From contig SFGF01000009.1 of assembly GCA_004556655.1 (NCBI GenBank), forward strand, positions 1-64,000: DNA of 64,000 nt, read 5' to 3'. The notes under the pieces are model-generated. The model did not search any database and was not told where the DNA came from. It worked only from the letters and a program-made list of their open reading frames with translations. The stretch comes from Lachnospiraceae bacterium. GTDB lineage: Bacteria; Bacillota; Clostridia; Lachnospirales; Lachnospiraceae. Shown one piece after another: positions 8,319 to 16,498 of the stretch (positions are counted from its first letter, which is position 1; every line of letters starts with the position of its first letter). The translations under genes were made by a program, and so were the position numbers.

Positions 8319-9238
8319 TGAGCAGGCTGTATCTCATCACCGGGTTTCTTGGAGCCGGAAAAACAACGTTTTTAAAACGGTTTGTGCAGCTGTTTCGGGA
8401 AAGCCGTATGCATATTATTGTAAATGAATTCGGGAAAGAAGGCATCGATGGGGAACTGATGCGTGATCTGGGAATTGCGCTGGATGAGATCAATAACGGT
8501 TCTATATTCTGTTCCTGTCGGCTGGATAAGTTTGAGGAGGTTCTGCAAAAAACACTGGCACAGTCGCCGGATGTGATTATTGTGGAAGCCTCCGGGCTTT
8601 CCGATCCGACCAATGTAAAAAAAATCCTGAATCAGACTGATAAATTTTCGGATGTACTATATATGGGATGTATCTGCCTAGTGGATGCAAAGCAGTTTCT
8701 GAAAGTGTATGAAACGGCATCTGTGGTGAAAAAACAGCTGAATGTCAGTGATCTGGTTTTGTTGAATAAGGTAGACCTGGTTTCAAAGGAACAAATTTTA
8801 AAAGTGCGGGAAACTCTGGGCAGTCAGAGACCTGATCTGCAGATTTATGAGACAACTTTTGGGCAGATTCAAAGAGAATGGTTTGAAAAAATGCAGGTGC
8901 AGGAAGAGGAGCAGGAAGCAGAGCTGTTTCAGACAGCAGATATTACACTGCGTAAATACCTTCTTCATATCCGAAAAGAAGTAAATACGGGAGAACTGCA
9001 AAATTTCCTGAAAATGATTATGGATGATACGTTCCGGATCAAGGGATTTATCCGGACAGGAGATTGCCTTTATCTGGTGAATGCAGTGGGAAATATGCTG
9101 GAGATTTCCGGATATGATGAAGGGAATTTGGAAAAAGAAAATCTTCTGGTGGTACTGTCAGGTGCGGGTATGCCTGTAAAACGGGCAATAAAAAAAGCAA
9201 TGGAGTGGTACCCGGAAGTGGTGGAAAAGGTTGAGTGA
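8318..9238 (+). CDS. CobW/P47K family GTPase (metallochaperone)
   Basis: A 306-residue G3E GTPase. Walker A is GFLGAGKTT (residues 9-17), the switch region has EASGLSDPTN and the guanine motif is NKVD. The family's usual GCxCC metal motif appears only as FCSC. The C-terminal CobW_C-like part is near 200-300. ATG 8318 overlaps the previous stop (TGATG), so it is translationally coupled to the UroD-thioredoxin gene; a GTG at 8315 is the alternative start. Family members deliver Zn, Co or other metals to client enzymes. Here the likely client is the UroD-like protein or a corrinoid enzyme, by context only. Confidence 0.85.
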   Translation: MSRLYLITGFLGAGKTTFLKRFVQLFRESRMHIIVNEFGKEGIDGELMRDLGIALDEINNGSIFCSCRLDKFEEVLQKTLAQSPDVIIVEASGLSDPTNVKKILNQTDKFSDVLYMGCICLVDAKQFLKVYETASVVKKQLNVSDLVLLNKVDLVSKEQILKVRETLGSQRPDLQIYETTFGQIQREWFEKMQVQEEEQEAELFQTADITLRKYLLHIRKEVNTGELQNFLKMIMDDTFRIKGFIRTGDCLYLVNAVGNMLEISGYDEGNLEKENLLVVLSGAGMPVKRAIKKAMEWYPEVVEKVE

Positions 9239-9285
9239 AGAAGCTGTTTGCTCATGCCAATATTTAAGTCCATTATACAAAAATA

Positions 9286-9325
9286 AAAGATCCTATAGAA
9301 ATCTATGATTTTCTACAGGATCTTT
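9286..9325. terminator. Bidirectional terminator
   Basis: Arms 9286-9301 (AAAGATCCTATAGAAA) and 9310-9325 pair with one mismatch. The hairpin lies between two convergent genes and is T-rich on both strands. Confidence 0.75.
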
Positions 9326-9351
9326 CCTATTATAGAAATTGCATTCCCGTA

Positions 9352-9642
9352 TCAGTCCATATTCAGCATGGATTCGAAATAGCTGGACACCATTTCAAAT
9401 TCTTCATCATCTTCAATGTTGCCGAGAATATCTCCTTCATCTCCCTGGCCTTCGTAGGTATAGAAATAAACATCTGCATCATCATCCACTGAACCATCAT
9501 CATTCATGGGAAGAAGAGAAATATACTGCTTTCCCTCTACAATGAATGTGGTGACAACTACACATTCCAGCTCACTTCCGTCATCCAGTTCCAGAGTGAT
9601 TGTATCCTGTTTTTTGTATCTTGGATCGGTTGGTCGTAACAT
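9352..9642 (-). CDS. DUF1292 family protein (YrzB-like)
   Basis: A 96-residue, very acidic protein of the DUF1292 family, typified by DDGSELECVVVTTF and KQYISLLPM, with an acidic C-terminal tail (NIEDDEEFEMVSSYFESML). The family is widespread in Firmicutes and its biochemical role is not known. GAGGTATATAT precedes the ATG. It is alone on the minus strand, convergent with the CobW gene and divergent from the TRAP operon. Confidence 0.85.
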   Translation of the reverse strand: MLRPTDPRYKKQDTITLELDDGSELECVVVTTFIVEGKQYISLLPMNDDGSVDDDADVYFYTYEGQGDEGDILGNIEDDEEFEMVSSYFESMLNMD

Positions 9643-9927
9643 ATATATACCTCATTTCTTTAAAAGCAAGATCTCGGAAATTCGAGAATTCCGATTTCCT
9701 GCTCTTTTTTTGTTTCGTTTTGGAGTTTTAACCCCATGTTTTGTAGCACAATCTTTCCTGTTTATTTTATCACTATGTGAAAGTAAAGTCATCAATAAAT
9801 TCCGTAGTTTCAAAAAGTGGAAGGATTATTTCCGGAGGAAAAAAATACGGCAGAAAGACCGAAGAAAAACAGTTCAATATAGTTTGAAAATCCTGTATTT
9901 GTGTCAATTATGAAGAAGAATTGCTTT

Positions 9928-9948
9928 ATTTAATATGCTATATTAAAT
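9928..9948. promoter_or_regulatory. Perfect 9-bp inverted repeat, candidate operator
   Basis: ATTTAATAT, a GCT spacer, then ATATTAAAT. It lies about 110 bases before the TRAP substrate-binding gene and about 70 bases upstream of the second inverted repeat. It could bind a dimeric regulator or overlap a -10 region. Confidence 0.45.
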
Positions 9949-9998
9949 GCATAAAGACTTATGATCTATGCATGGAAATAAGAAAATAATGTTGCATA

Positions 9999-10030
9999 TT
10001 ATACAATTTTATCCGGAGAAAATTGTATAA
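9999..10030. promoter_or_regulatory. Perfect 12-bp inverted repeat, candidate operator of TRAP operon
   Basis: TTATACAATTTT and AAAATTGTATAA flank 8 bases (ATCCGGAG). It ends 29 bases before the dctP start, so it may sit in the 5' leader or at the transcription start. There is no T-run, so it is not a terminator. The half-site resembles GntR-family operators of uronate genes, but this is only a resemblance. Confidence 0.55.
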
Positions 10031-10059
10031 ATAGCACAAAAGAAAAGGAGATCAAAAAA

Positions 10060-11082
10060 ATGAAAAGTTGGAAAAAGGCGGTTGGAATCGCCGCAACTGT
10101 CATCAGCGTCATTGTAGTGGGTGCAACTTTTTTTGCTGTGACAGGGACTTCTTCAAACGATACTGTACAAATCAGACTGGCTCATAACCAGGCTAAGGGA
10201 TCAGAGATCGCAGATTCGATTGCTAAGATTTCAGAGTTTGTGGCAGAGGATTCCGAACAGAATCTGGAAGTATCTATCTACGCCAGCGGTGTATTGGGAA
10301 CAGAAAAAGAGGAAGTAGAGATGGTGCAAGCCGGTGTTTTGGATATGGCAAAAGTCAGTTCCAATACTTTGGGACAGTTTAAAGATGAATATTCCATCTT
10401 TGCGGTTCCATATTTGTTTCAAAGTCAGCAGCATTATTATGATGCATGTGAAAACAGTGAAAAAATCAAAGAACTGTTCATGTCCACAGCAGATGACGGA
10501 TATATTGCAATCGGATATTATGCGAATGGTTCAAGAAACTTTTATCTGAAAGAAGATATACCATGTACAGATCCTTCTGTATTGAAAGGTAAAAAGATTC
10601 GTTCTATGCCGAGTTCTACTTCCATGGATATGATTGAACTGATGGGTGGATCCCCGGTGCCGATGGCCGGCGGAGAGACTTACAGTGCTTTGCAGCAGGG
10701 TATTGTGGATGGCGCTGAGAACACAGAACTGGTATTGACGGTAGACGGACACCAGGATCTGGTAAAAGCTTATACATATACAGAGCACCAGTATTCACCG
10801 GATATTTATATCATCAGTACAAAGACCTGGGATCGTCTGACTGACGGACAGAAGGAACTTCTGGTTTCCTCTATTCAGAAAGCCAATGAGAATTTTAAAA
10901 GTCTCTATAACGGTATGATGGAAGAAGCAATTGCAGAGGCAGAGACACATGGGGTAACCATTTACCGTGATATTGATAAGACCGCATTTATCGAAGCGGT
11001 ACAGCCGATTCACGAAGAGTATTGTGCAAGAGGCGAAGCATATAGAGCACTTTACGATGATATACAGAAATACGTAAAATAA
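10060..11082 (+). CDS. dctP: TRAP transporter substrate-binding protein (DctP family)
   Basis: A 340-residue extracytoplasmic solute receptor. Residues 1-30 are a signal peptide or anchor without a lipobox Cys. The mature part starts VQIRLAHNQAKGSEIADSI and has family landmarks: YASGVLGTEKEEVEMVQAG, then KGKKIRSMPSS with the Arg that usually binds a carboxylate, and ALQQGIVDGAEN. DctP proteins bind organic acids, sugar acids and uronates. With AraC, GH105 and CE12 genes next door, an unsaturated uronate or a short galacturonyl oligosaccharide is the likely ligand. It forms an operon with dctQ (16-base gap) and dctM. Confidence 0.92.
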   Translation: MKSWKKAVGIAATVISVIVVGATFFAVTGTSSNDTVQIRLAHNQAKGSEIADSIAKISEFVAEDSEQNLEVSIYASGVLGTEKEEVEMVQAGVLDMAKVSSNTLGQFKDEYSIFAVPYLFQSQQHYYDACENSEKIKELFMSTADDGYIAIGYYANGSRNFYLKEDIPCTDPSVLKGKKIRSMPSSTSMDMIELMGGSPVPMAGGETYSALQQGIVDGAENTELVLTVDGHQDLVKAYTYTEHQYSPDIYIISTKTWDRLTDGQKELLVSSIQKANENFKSLYNGMMEEAIAEAETHGVTIYRDIDKTAFIEAVQPIHEEYCARGEAYRALYDDIQKYVK

Positions 11083-11098
11083 GGAGAGGGAGAACCAG

Positions 11099-11566
11099 AT
11101 GAAAGTATTGGATAAGATTCTTGAAAAGATCCTGGGTTTGATGGTTGCAATGATGGTACTCGGCTGTTTCTGGCAGGTATTCACTCGTTTTGTATTGAAT
11201 AACCCAAGTAAATATACAGAAGAATTTTTACGTTATATGTTGATTTGGACCACGATGATGGGAGTTCCGTATGCGTATGGAAAGGATCGCCACTTGTCTA
11301 TCAACCTGCTGACAAAATCTTTAAGTGAAAAAGGAAAATTAATGGTCAGTATTTTCACAGAAATCCTCATCATAGCATTGAGTGCATTTGTAATGATTGC
11401 AGGTGGATGGATGGTGACGATGAACTCTGCAGGTCAGATTTCACCGGCTATGCATATGCCGATGGAAATGTATTATGCAGGTATTCCGATTGGCGGCGTA
11501 CTCATGATCGTTTATGGTGTATATCGTCTGGCAGGACATCTGAAAAAATGGAAGGAGGTAAAATAA
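11099..11566 (+). CDS. dctQ: TRAP transporter small permease (DctQ)
   Basis: A 155-residue protein with four hydrophobic segments. The segment FVLNNPSKYTEEFLRYMLIW carries the family's conserved W/E-RY region. It links the solute receptor to the large permease in the membrane. It begins 16 bases after dctP with GGAGAGGGAGAA as ribosome binding site, and its stop directly abuts the dctM start, so the two subunits are translated together. Confidence 0.92.
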   Translation: MKVLDKILEKILGLMVAMMVLGCFWQVFTRFVLNNPSKYTEEFLRYMLIWTTMMGVPYAYGKDRHLSINLLTKSLSEKGKLMVSIFTEILIIALSAFVMIAGGWMVTMNSAGQISPAMHMPMEMYYAGIPIGGVLMIVYGVYRLAGHLKKWKEVK

Positions 11567-12871
11567 ATGGAAATTCAGGCAGCGATTGTACTTGTGGTTG
11601 TGTTCTTTTTATTGCTGGCGTACGGTGTTCCAGTATCGTTTAGTATTATCAGTTCAGCATTGGTTACAATTATTATGTTTTTAAGCCCGAGCTTTGGAAT
11701 GTTCATTTCAGCACAGAAACTGGTGGGCGGTATCGACAGTTTTTCACTGCTGGCAGTGCCATTCTTTATTCTGGCAGGTCTTCTCATGAGCAGCGGCGGT
11801 ATCGCCAGACGGCTGATTAACCTGGCACTTCTGATACTGGGACGGGTTCCCGGTTCACTGGCACTGACTAATGTTGCAGGTAATGCAATGTTTGGTTCCA
11901 TCTCCGGTTCAGGTATTGCAGCGGCAACCGCAATCGGTGGTGTAATGAATCCTCTGGAAAAAGAACATGGTTATGATGAAACATTTTCCGCGGCTGTAAA
12001 TATTGCATCCGCACCTGTAGGTCAGCTGATTCCGCCGACTACAGCTCCGATTATTTATTCTACCGCAGCAGGTGGAATTTCTGTAGCAGCTCTGCTGATG
12101 GCAGGGTGGATTCCGGGACTTCTGTGGGCAGGCCTTTGTATGGCAGTAGCGCTAATATATAGTAAGAAACATGGTTATGTGATTAAAAGTGAAAAAGTAA
12201 CGGTGTCAATTGTACTGAAAACCGTGTGGGAAGCAATCCCCAGCCTTTTCCTGATCGTGATCATTATCGGAGGTATCCTGTCCGGCTACTTTACTCCGAC
12301 AGAAGCATCCGGTGTGGCAGTTGTATATGCGTTCATCCTGTCTGTATGTGTATATCGAAGCATCAAGCCGTCACAGATTATGGGAATTCTGACAGATACA
12401 GCAGTTATGACTACAATTGTCATGCTGATCATCGGTGCATCATCGGTACTGAGCTTTGTACTGTCCTTTACAGGACTGCCTCAGGCCATCAGCACTTTGA
12501 TGCTTGGAATTTCTGACAATAAGATCGTGATCTTGCTGGTCATCAATCTTATTCTTCTGATTGTAGGAACCTTCATGGACATGGCTCCTGCACTGTTGAT
12601 TTTCACTCCTATCTTCCTGCCGGTTGTTACGGCACTGGGCATGAGTCCGATTCAGTTTGGTATCATGATGATTATGAACCTGGCAATCGGAACCATCACT
12701 CCTCCGGTTGGAAGCGTATTGTTTGTAGGATGCAGTACTGCCCATCTTCCGGTTGAGGATGTAATGAAAAAGCTGGTACCGTTCTTCCTTGTAATTGTAG
12801 CAGGACTTCTCCTGGTTACCTTCGTTCCGAGTTTGTCCATGTGGCTGCCGGATGTGTTGGGACTGTTATAA
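11567..12871 (+). CDS. dctM: TRAP transporter large permease (DctM)
   Basis: A 434-residue, very hydrophobic protein with about twelve membrane helices. Family motifs include GVPVSFSIISSALV, then FFILAGLLMSSGGIARRLI, and near the end NLAIGTITPPVGSVLFVG. It forms the Na+-coupled translocation channel. The ATG follows the dctQ stop with no gap, and the last 6 bases overlap the end of the convergent AraC gene, so no terminator separates them. Confidence 0.93.
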   Translation: MEIQAAIVLVVVFFLLLAYGVPVSFSIISSALVTIIMFLSPSFGMFISAQKLVGGIDSFSLLAVPFFILAGLLMSSGGIARRLINLALLILGRVPGSLALTNVAGNAMFGSISGSGIAAATAIGGVMNPLEKEHGYDETFSAAVNIASAPVGQLIPPTTAPIIYSTAAGGISVAALLMAGWIPGLLWAGLCMAVALIYSKKHGYVIKSEKVTVSIVLKTVWEAIPSLFLIVIIIGGILSGYFTPTEASGVAVVYAFILSVCVYRSIKPSQIMGILTDTAVMTTIVMLIIGASSVLSFVLSFTGLPQAISTLMLGISDNKIVILLVINLILLIVGTFMDMAPALLIFTPIFLPVVTALGMSPIQFGIMMIMNLAIGTITPPVGSVLFVGCSTAHLPVEDVMKKLVPFFLVIVAGLLLVTFVPSLSMWLPDVLGLL

Positions 12872-13777
12872 TGATTGGGGATCCGCAGGGTCTGTAGAAA
12901 CAAAGTGGTTCGTGTAAGTCACTGTATTTAAAGTTTTACGGTATTTCAGAGGGGACAGGGTCATGTAGTGCTTGAACATGCGCTCGAAGTATGTTAAGCT
13001 TTCAAAACCAAGGGTATGGGCAATCTCGGATATACTCATATCTGTCTCCTCAAGGTATCGTTTGGCTTTTCGGATACGGTGAATATTTGCGTATTCGTTG
13101 ATGGTATAGCCGGTTACCTCTTTGAAAATCCGGCAGATATAAGACTTACTCAGGAAAAATTGCCTGGACAATTCTTCCAGGGAAATGGTGCGGTCACAGT
13201 GTTCGGACAGATAGTCAGCGATCATATAGGCTGCCTTGTATTTGGGGTTGTCAGAATCGAGAGGAGTTTCCTGGTGCTGGCGACGGACATATTCCATAAG
13301 CTTGAACAGCCAGGACAGAATATCCAGATCGATACCGATCTTGTAGTTGCGATTTCGGGTGGACAGCGCATGGCGAATATTATGGAACAGGTTTAACAGT
13401 ATGGACTGTTGATTTGCGTCCAGATGGTAGACCCCATAATAATCATCCATAAACTGCAGCAGATGCAAAGAAGGATAAAGAGCATCATAGGCTTCCATTT
13501 TTTCCCTTGTTATGTACAGAATGATGCGGTTATGTCCCTCGTTGGATCCGGTGACAGATTTGGTCATATGGATCAGGTTTGAATTGACCAGGATCAAATC
13601 TCCGGCCTTGGCAAGATATCCTCGATTGTTGAAGAAAAAGATACGTTCTCCTTCAATAATATAGAAAATCTCATATTGAGAATGGAAATGCTTAATCCGC
13701 ATATCAAATTTTTCATAGCGAACCATCTGTTCCAGGGAGATTCCATCGGTTTCACCAAAATAAGTAACTTTTTCCAT
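12866..13777 (-). CDS. AraC family regulator with cupin sensor
   Basis: A 303-residue regulator. The N-terminal cupin (RIKHFHSQYEIFYIIEGE, then GDLILVNSNLIHMT) probably binds a sugar or uronate. Residues about 205-300 carry two helix-turn-helix motifs (LEELSRQFFLSKSYICRIF and MSISEIAHTLGFESLTYFER). The start is ATG 13777, preceded by GAGAGGCATATTT. It is divergent from the GH105 gene and convergent with the TRAP operon; an inverted repeat at 13839-13871 is a candidate binding site. It probably activates the GH105-CE12 genes, and perhaps the TRAP genes, in response to pectin products. Confidence 0.88.
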   Translation of the reverse strand: MEKVTYFGETDGISLEQMVRYEKFDMRIKHFHSQYEIFYIIEGERIFFFNNRGYLAKAGDLILVNSNLIHMTKSVTGSNEGHNRIILYITREKMEAYDALYPSLHLLQFMDDYYGVYHLDANQQSILLNLFHNIRHALSTRNRNYKIGIDLDILSWLFKLMEYVRRQHQETPLDSDNPKYKAAYMIADYLSEHCDRTISLEELSRQFFLSKSYICRIFKEVTGYTINEYANIHRIRKAKRYLEETDMSISEIAHTLGFESLTYFERMFKHYMTLSPLKYRKTLNTVTYTNHFVSTDPADPQSL

Positions 13778-13838
13778 AAATATGCCTCTCTTTCCTTTGT
13801 TTAGGGGAGTCAGATCATTATGATGTTGGGTTCCAAAG

Positions 13839-13871
13839 TCATGCATTTTCATACAAGCATGAAATGCATGA
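13839..13871. promoter_or_regulatory. Inverted repeat upstream of the GH105 promoter, candidate AraC site
   Basis: TCATGCATTTTCAT (13839-13852) and ATGAAATGCATGA (13859-13871) are near-perfect complements apart from one extra T. The element lies directly before the -35 at 13876, the place where a class II activator would bind. Confidence 0.5.
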
Positions 13872-13875
13872 CCTT

Positions 13876-13905
13876 TTGCCCCTGGCATCAACATTATTAT
13901 ATAAT
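13876..13905 (+). promoter_or_regulatory. Promoter of the GH105-CE12 operon
   Basis: A weak -35 TTGCCC (13876-13881), an 18-base spacer and a consensus -10 TATAAT (13900-13905). The poor -35 and the palindrome just upstream fit activation by the adjacent AraC protein. Confidence 0.55.
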
Positions 13906-13939
13906 AGGATTGTATGAAAATCCAGTTTGGGAGGGTAAG

Positions 13940-15061
13940 ATGAAAGGAATTAATCAAAAAGAAATAGAAAGAAAATTAGATTTAGTTATTGAAAAATTAA
14001 TGAATCTCGGGGGTCCGGAAGATGAGCAGGAATTGGCTGCCGGCGGCGAGAAAATAGGATTTTTCAAACGTGATTTTGGTATCCGTGAGTGGGACTGGCC
14101 ACAGGGAGTAGGATTGTACGGGCTTCTTAAAATCATGAAATTAAAAAACAGAGAAGAATACCGTGAATTTCTGTACGATTGGTTTAAAGAAAATATAAAT
14201 GCGGGACTTCCGTCCAAAAATATTAATACTACCACACCGCTTCTGACCTTAGTAGAATTGAATGAGCTTTATCAGGATAAAGAATTCGAGGAACTGTGTC
14301 TGAAATGGGCAGATTGGCTGATGTGCTGTCTTCCGCGAACGAAAGAAGGAGGCTTCCAGCATGTGACCAGTGCTAATGGTGATCGTCTGGGTGTGCGTCT
14401 CAATGAAAATGAAATGTGGATCGATACCCTGTTTATGACGGTATTATTTTTGAATCGTATGGGACAGAAGTATCAGCGACAGGACTGGATCGATGAGTCT
14501 GTCCATCAGGTTCTGATGCATATCAAATATCTCTGTGACAAACAGACAGGCTTATTCTATCACGGTTGGACCTTCAATGAGCGCAATAACTTCGGCGGTA
14601 TTTTCTGGTGCAGAGGAAACAGCTGGTTCACTCTGGGAATCCTGGATTATATTGATATGTTTGAAGGAACTATGAATGCCGGACTGAAGACATTTATCGT
14701 GGATACATACAAAGCACAGGTGGCAAAACTGAAAGAACTGCAGGATCCGGAAAGCGGTATGTGGCATACGGTTCTGACGGATAACACCAGTTATCTGGAA
14801 ACTTCAGGAACAGCAGGGATTGCGGCAGGCATTATGAAAGGAATCCGTTACGGATTTTTGGATGATTCTTATCTGCCATGTGTAACAAAGGCAGTTCAGG
14901 GCATTTTAAATAATATCGATGAAGACGGCACAGTGCTGAACGTATCAGGCGGAACCGGTATGGGATATAATGCAGATCATTATAAGAACATTCTGATCGC
15001 ACCGATGGCTTACGGCCAGTCTCTGACGATTCTGGCTCTGGCAGAAGCCTTGGAAATGTAA
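13940..15061 (+). CDS. GH105/GH88-type unsaturated (rhamno)galacturonyl hydrolase
   Basis: A 373-residue cytoplasmic (alpha/alpha)6-barrel enzyme that removes the 4,5-unsaturated uronic acid left by pectin lyases. Family landmarks are WPQGVGLYGLLKIMK, then LNENEMWIDTLFMTVLFL with the probable catalytic Asp in WIDTLFM, then FYHGWTFNERNNFGGIFW and CRGNSWFTLGIL. No signal peptide is seen, so it acts on imported oligosaccharides. The start at ATG 13940 has GGGAGGGTAAG; a longer frame to 13820 would cross the promoter. A close paralogue is at 29062-30195, with roughly two thirds of residues identical by eye. Confidence 0.88.
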   Translation: MKGINQKEIERKLDLVIEKLMNLGGPEDEQELAAGGEKIGFFKRDFGIREWDWPQGVGLYGLLKIMKLKNREEYREFLYDWFKENINAGLPSKNINTTTPLLTLVELNELYQDKEFEELCLKWADWLMCCLPRTKEGGFQHVTSANGDRLGVRLNENEMWIDTLFMTVLFLNRMGQKYQRQDWIDESVHQVLMHIKYLCDKQTGLFYHGWTFNERNNFGGIFWCRGNSWFTLGILDYIDMFEGTMNAGLKTFIVDTYKAQVAKLKELQDPESGMWHTVLTDNTSYLETSGTAGIAAGIMKGIRYGFLDDSYLPCVTKAVQGILNNIDEDGTVLNVSGGTGMGYNADHYKNILIAPMAYGQSLTILALAEALEM

Positions 15062-15087
15062 AGAAATATCCGGAAAGGGATCAGAAC

Positions 15088-16326
15088 GTGAAGATTTTGT
15101 TTCAACAGTTTGACAGAAACAGAAAAGAGATTATGGATGATTTTTCGGATGTATGCGTGATTCCGGAAGTGTCTGATGGGTTTGATGAGTCACTTGCATC
15201 CGACGTACCGGGGATGATGCCGGTGAGTCTGTGTTCGGAAAAGGTTTCTTTTGGAATTTACGCGGTACACGTGGTTCTGGAAGCACTTGAGGATGTGGAA
15301 GAGCTGTATCTGTTTACCGGACGCAAACAACTCAGAGAAATAGTTACACTGAAAAAAGGTCAATGCCTGTCCAGGGTTTACTATCTATCTGCCGCGGAAA
15401 TCATACCGCGATATTATGATAGTGTATATCCGGTGACTCGGTTATTTGTTACTTTTTGTACCGAAAAGCCGGAATGTATCCGCGTGCATGAGTGTACGGC
15501 CCAACCTGCGGAGGATACAGTCAGAATCTTTCTGTGTGGAGACTCCACGGTAACGGATCACAGCTGTGAGATACCGTATCATCCGGGAGCATGCTATGCA
15601 GGATGGGGCCAGGATCTGTTGGCATTTCTGACCGGAGAGGTGACAGTGGAAAATCAGGCACACTGCGGCCTGACTACAGAAAGCTTTCGGACAGAGGGAC
15701 ATTTTGAACTGGTAAGAAAGCATATACATAAGAATGATTTCTGCCTGCTGCAGTTTGCGCATAATGATCAGAAACTGGCGCATCTGATGGCAGACAGAGG
15801 ATACACGGATAATCTGCATGCCTTTCTGGATGAAGTTCGGGAATGGGGCGGCAGGCCTGTTCTGGTCACGCCCCCCGGACGTAATATCTGGAATGCAGAC
15901 GGTACTTATCTGGAGCTTTTGGATGCATATGCAAATGCTGTGAAAAAGCTTGCGGAGGAGACAGGGACACCATGGATAGATCTTCATGAATATTCTGTAA
16001 AGCTGATTAAAAAAATGGGAATGAAACGCAGTCGGGATTATTTTCATCCGGAAGATTATACACATACGAATGAATATGGTGCGTATCGGTTGGCGGGATT
16101 TCTTGCGAAAGAACTGGAAAAGCTGTTTCCGGACAGGATCCACTGTAAAAAAGAAGAAAAACCATTTTTGTTTGAGCCGCCTGCTGATTTGTGGGACAGC
16201 ATGAACAAGACAGCCAGCCGGGTGGCGGCATCTGACCAGAAGGAACAGTTTGACCGTATGGAAAAATCCACATCAGATTTGCTGGAAGTGATTCGCGCAG
16301 CGAAAGAAGAAGCTTTCGGGAAGTAA
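15088..16326 (+). CDS. SGNH hydrolase, rhamnogalacturonan acetylesterase-like (CE12)
   Basis: A 412-residue protein. The C-terminal SGNH domain (about 145-350) shows block I IFLCGDSTVTD with the catalytic Ser in GDST, an HND block (LQFAHNDQKL), and DYTHTNEYGAYRLAGF carrying the Asp-x-x-His pair. This pattern is that of family CE12 rhamnogalacturonan acetylesterases. The first 140 residues form a separate beta-rich part. No signal peptide is seen. GTG 15088 is the start, 26 bases after the GH105 stop, so they share a transcript and together handle acetylated rhamnogalacturonan fragments. Confidence 0.82.
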   Translation: MKILFQQFDRNRKEIMDDFSDVCVIPEVSDGFDESLASDVPGMMPVSLCSEKVSFGIYAVHVVLEALEDVEELYLFTGRKQLREIVTLKKGQCLSRVYYLSAAEIIPRYYDSVYPVTRLFVTFCTEKPECIRVHECTAQPAEDTVRIFLCGDSTVTDHSCEIPYHPGACYAGWGQDLLAFLTGEVTVENQAHCGLTTESFRTEGHFELVRKHIHKNDFCLLQFAHNDQKLAHLMADRGYTDNLHAFLDEVREWGGRPVLVTPPGRNIWNADGTYLELLDAYANAVKKLAEETGTPWIDLHEYSVKLIKKMGMKRSRDYFHPEDYTHTNEYGAYRLAGFLAKELEKLFPDRIHCKKEEKPFLFEPPADLWDSMNKTASRVAASDQKEQFDRMEKSTSDLLEVIRAAKEEAFGK

Positions 16327-16346
16327 AAAATATAACAATTCTTTTT

Positions 16347-16399
16347 AAAGAATGTCTTTATACGGAGTGACAGCTCTGACATAGAGACATTCTTTTTTT
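16347..16399 (+). terminator. Rho-independent terminator
   Basis: AAAGAATGTCT (16347-16357) and AGACATTCTTT (16385-16395) form the stem, followed by a T-run. It ends the GH105-CE12 transcript. Confidence 0.85.
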
Positions 16400-16445
16400 G
16401 ATTTCCGGAAGGATTTTACAACTTTGATACAAATTTGAATAAACT

Positions 16446-16491
16446 CTGCCACGTGGCAGGAGTATCCTCTTTGCAGAAAACTGCAAGGGGG
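16446..16491 (+). promoter_or_regulatory. Two leader hairpins covering the carboxypeptidase ribosome binding site
   Basis: A perfect 14-base palindrome CTGCCACGTGGCAG (16446-16459) is followed by an 11-bp hairpin with an AAAA loop (16466-16476 with 16481-16491). The 3' arm of the second contains the Shine-Dalgarno GGGGG (16487-16491), 7 bases before ATG 16499. Folding would hide the ribosome binding site. The T-rich stretch right after it also allows a transcription attenuator. Confidence 0.5.
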
Positions 16492-16498
16492 TATTTTT

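Larger units (their letters stand above)
9643..10059. other. Intergenic region upstream of the TRAP operon
   Basis: About 417 bases without a gene. It is AT-rich and holds two strong inverted repeats (9928-9948 and 9999-10030), listed separately. I see no clear -35/-10 pair; a regulator-dependent promoter is likely. The ribosome binding site AAAAGGAG is just before 10060. Confidence 0.6.

Noticed and set aside
9506..9913. 135-codon plus-strand frame
   Set aside because: It lies antisense to the DUF1292 gene and across its promoter region, with Ser/Phe-rich, low-complexity content and no ribosome binding site.
9999..10030. Terminator upstream of dctP
   Set aside because: The stem is AT-rich, has no following T-run and lies just before the ribosome binding site, so an operator is more likely.
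15442..16143. 233-codon minus-strand frame
   Set aside because: It is antisense to the CE12-type esterase gene, which has complete catalytic motifs; the shadow frame has none.
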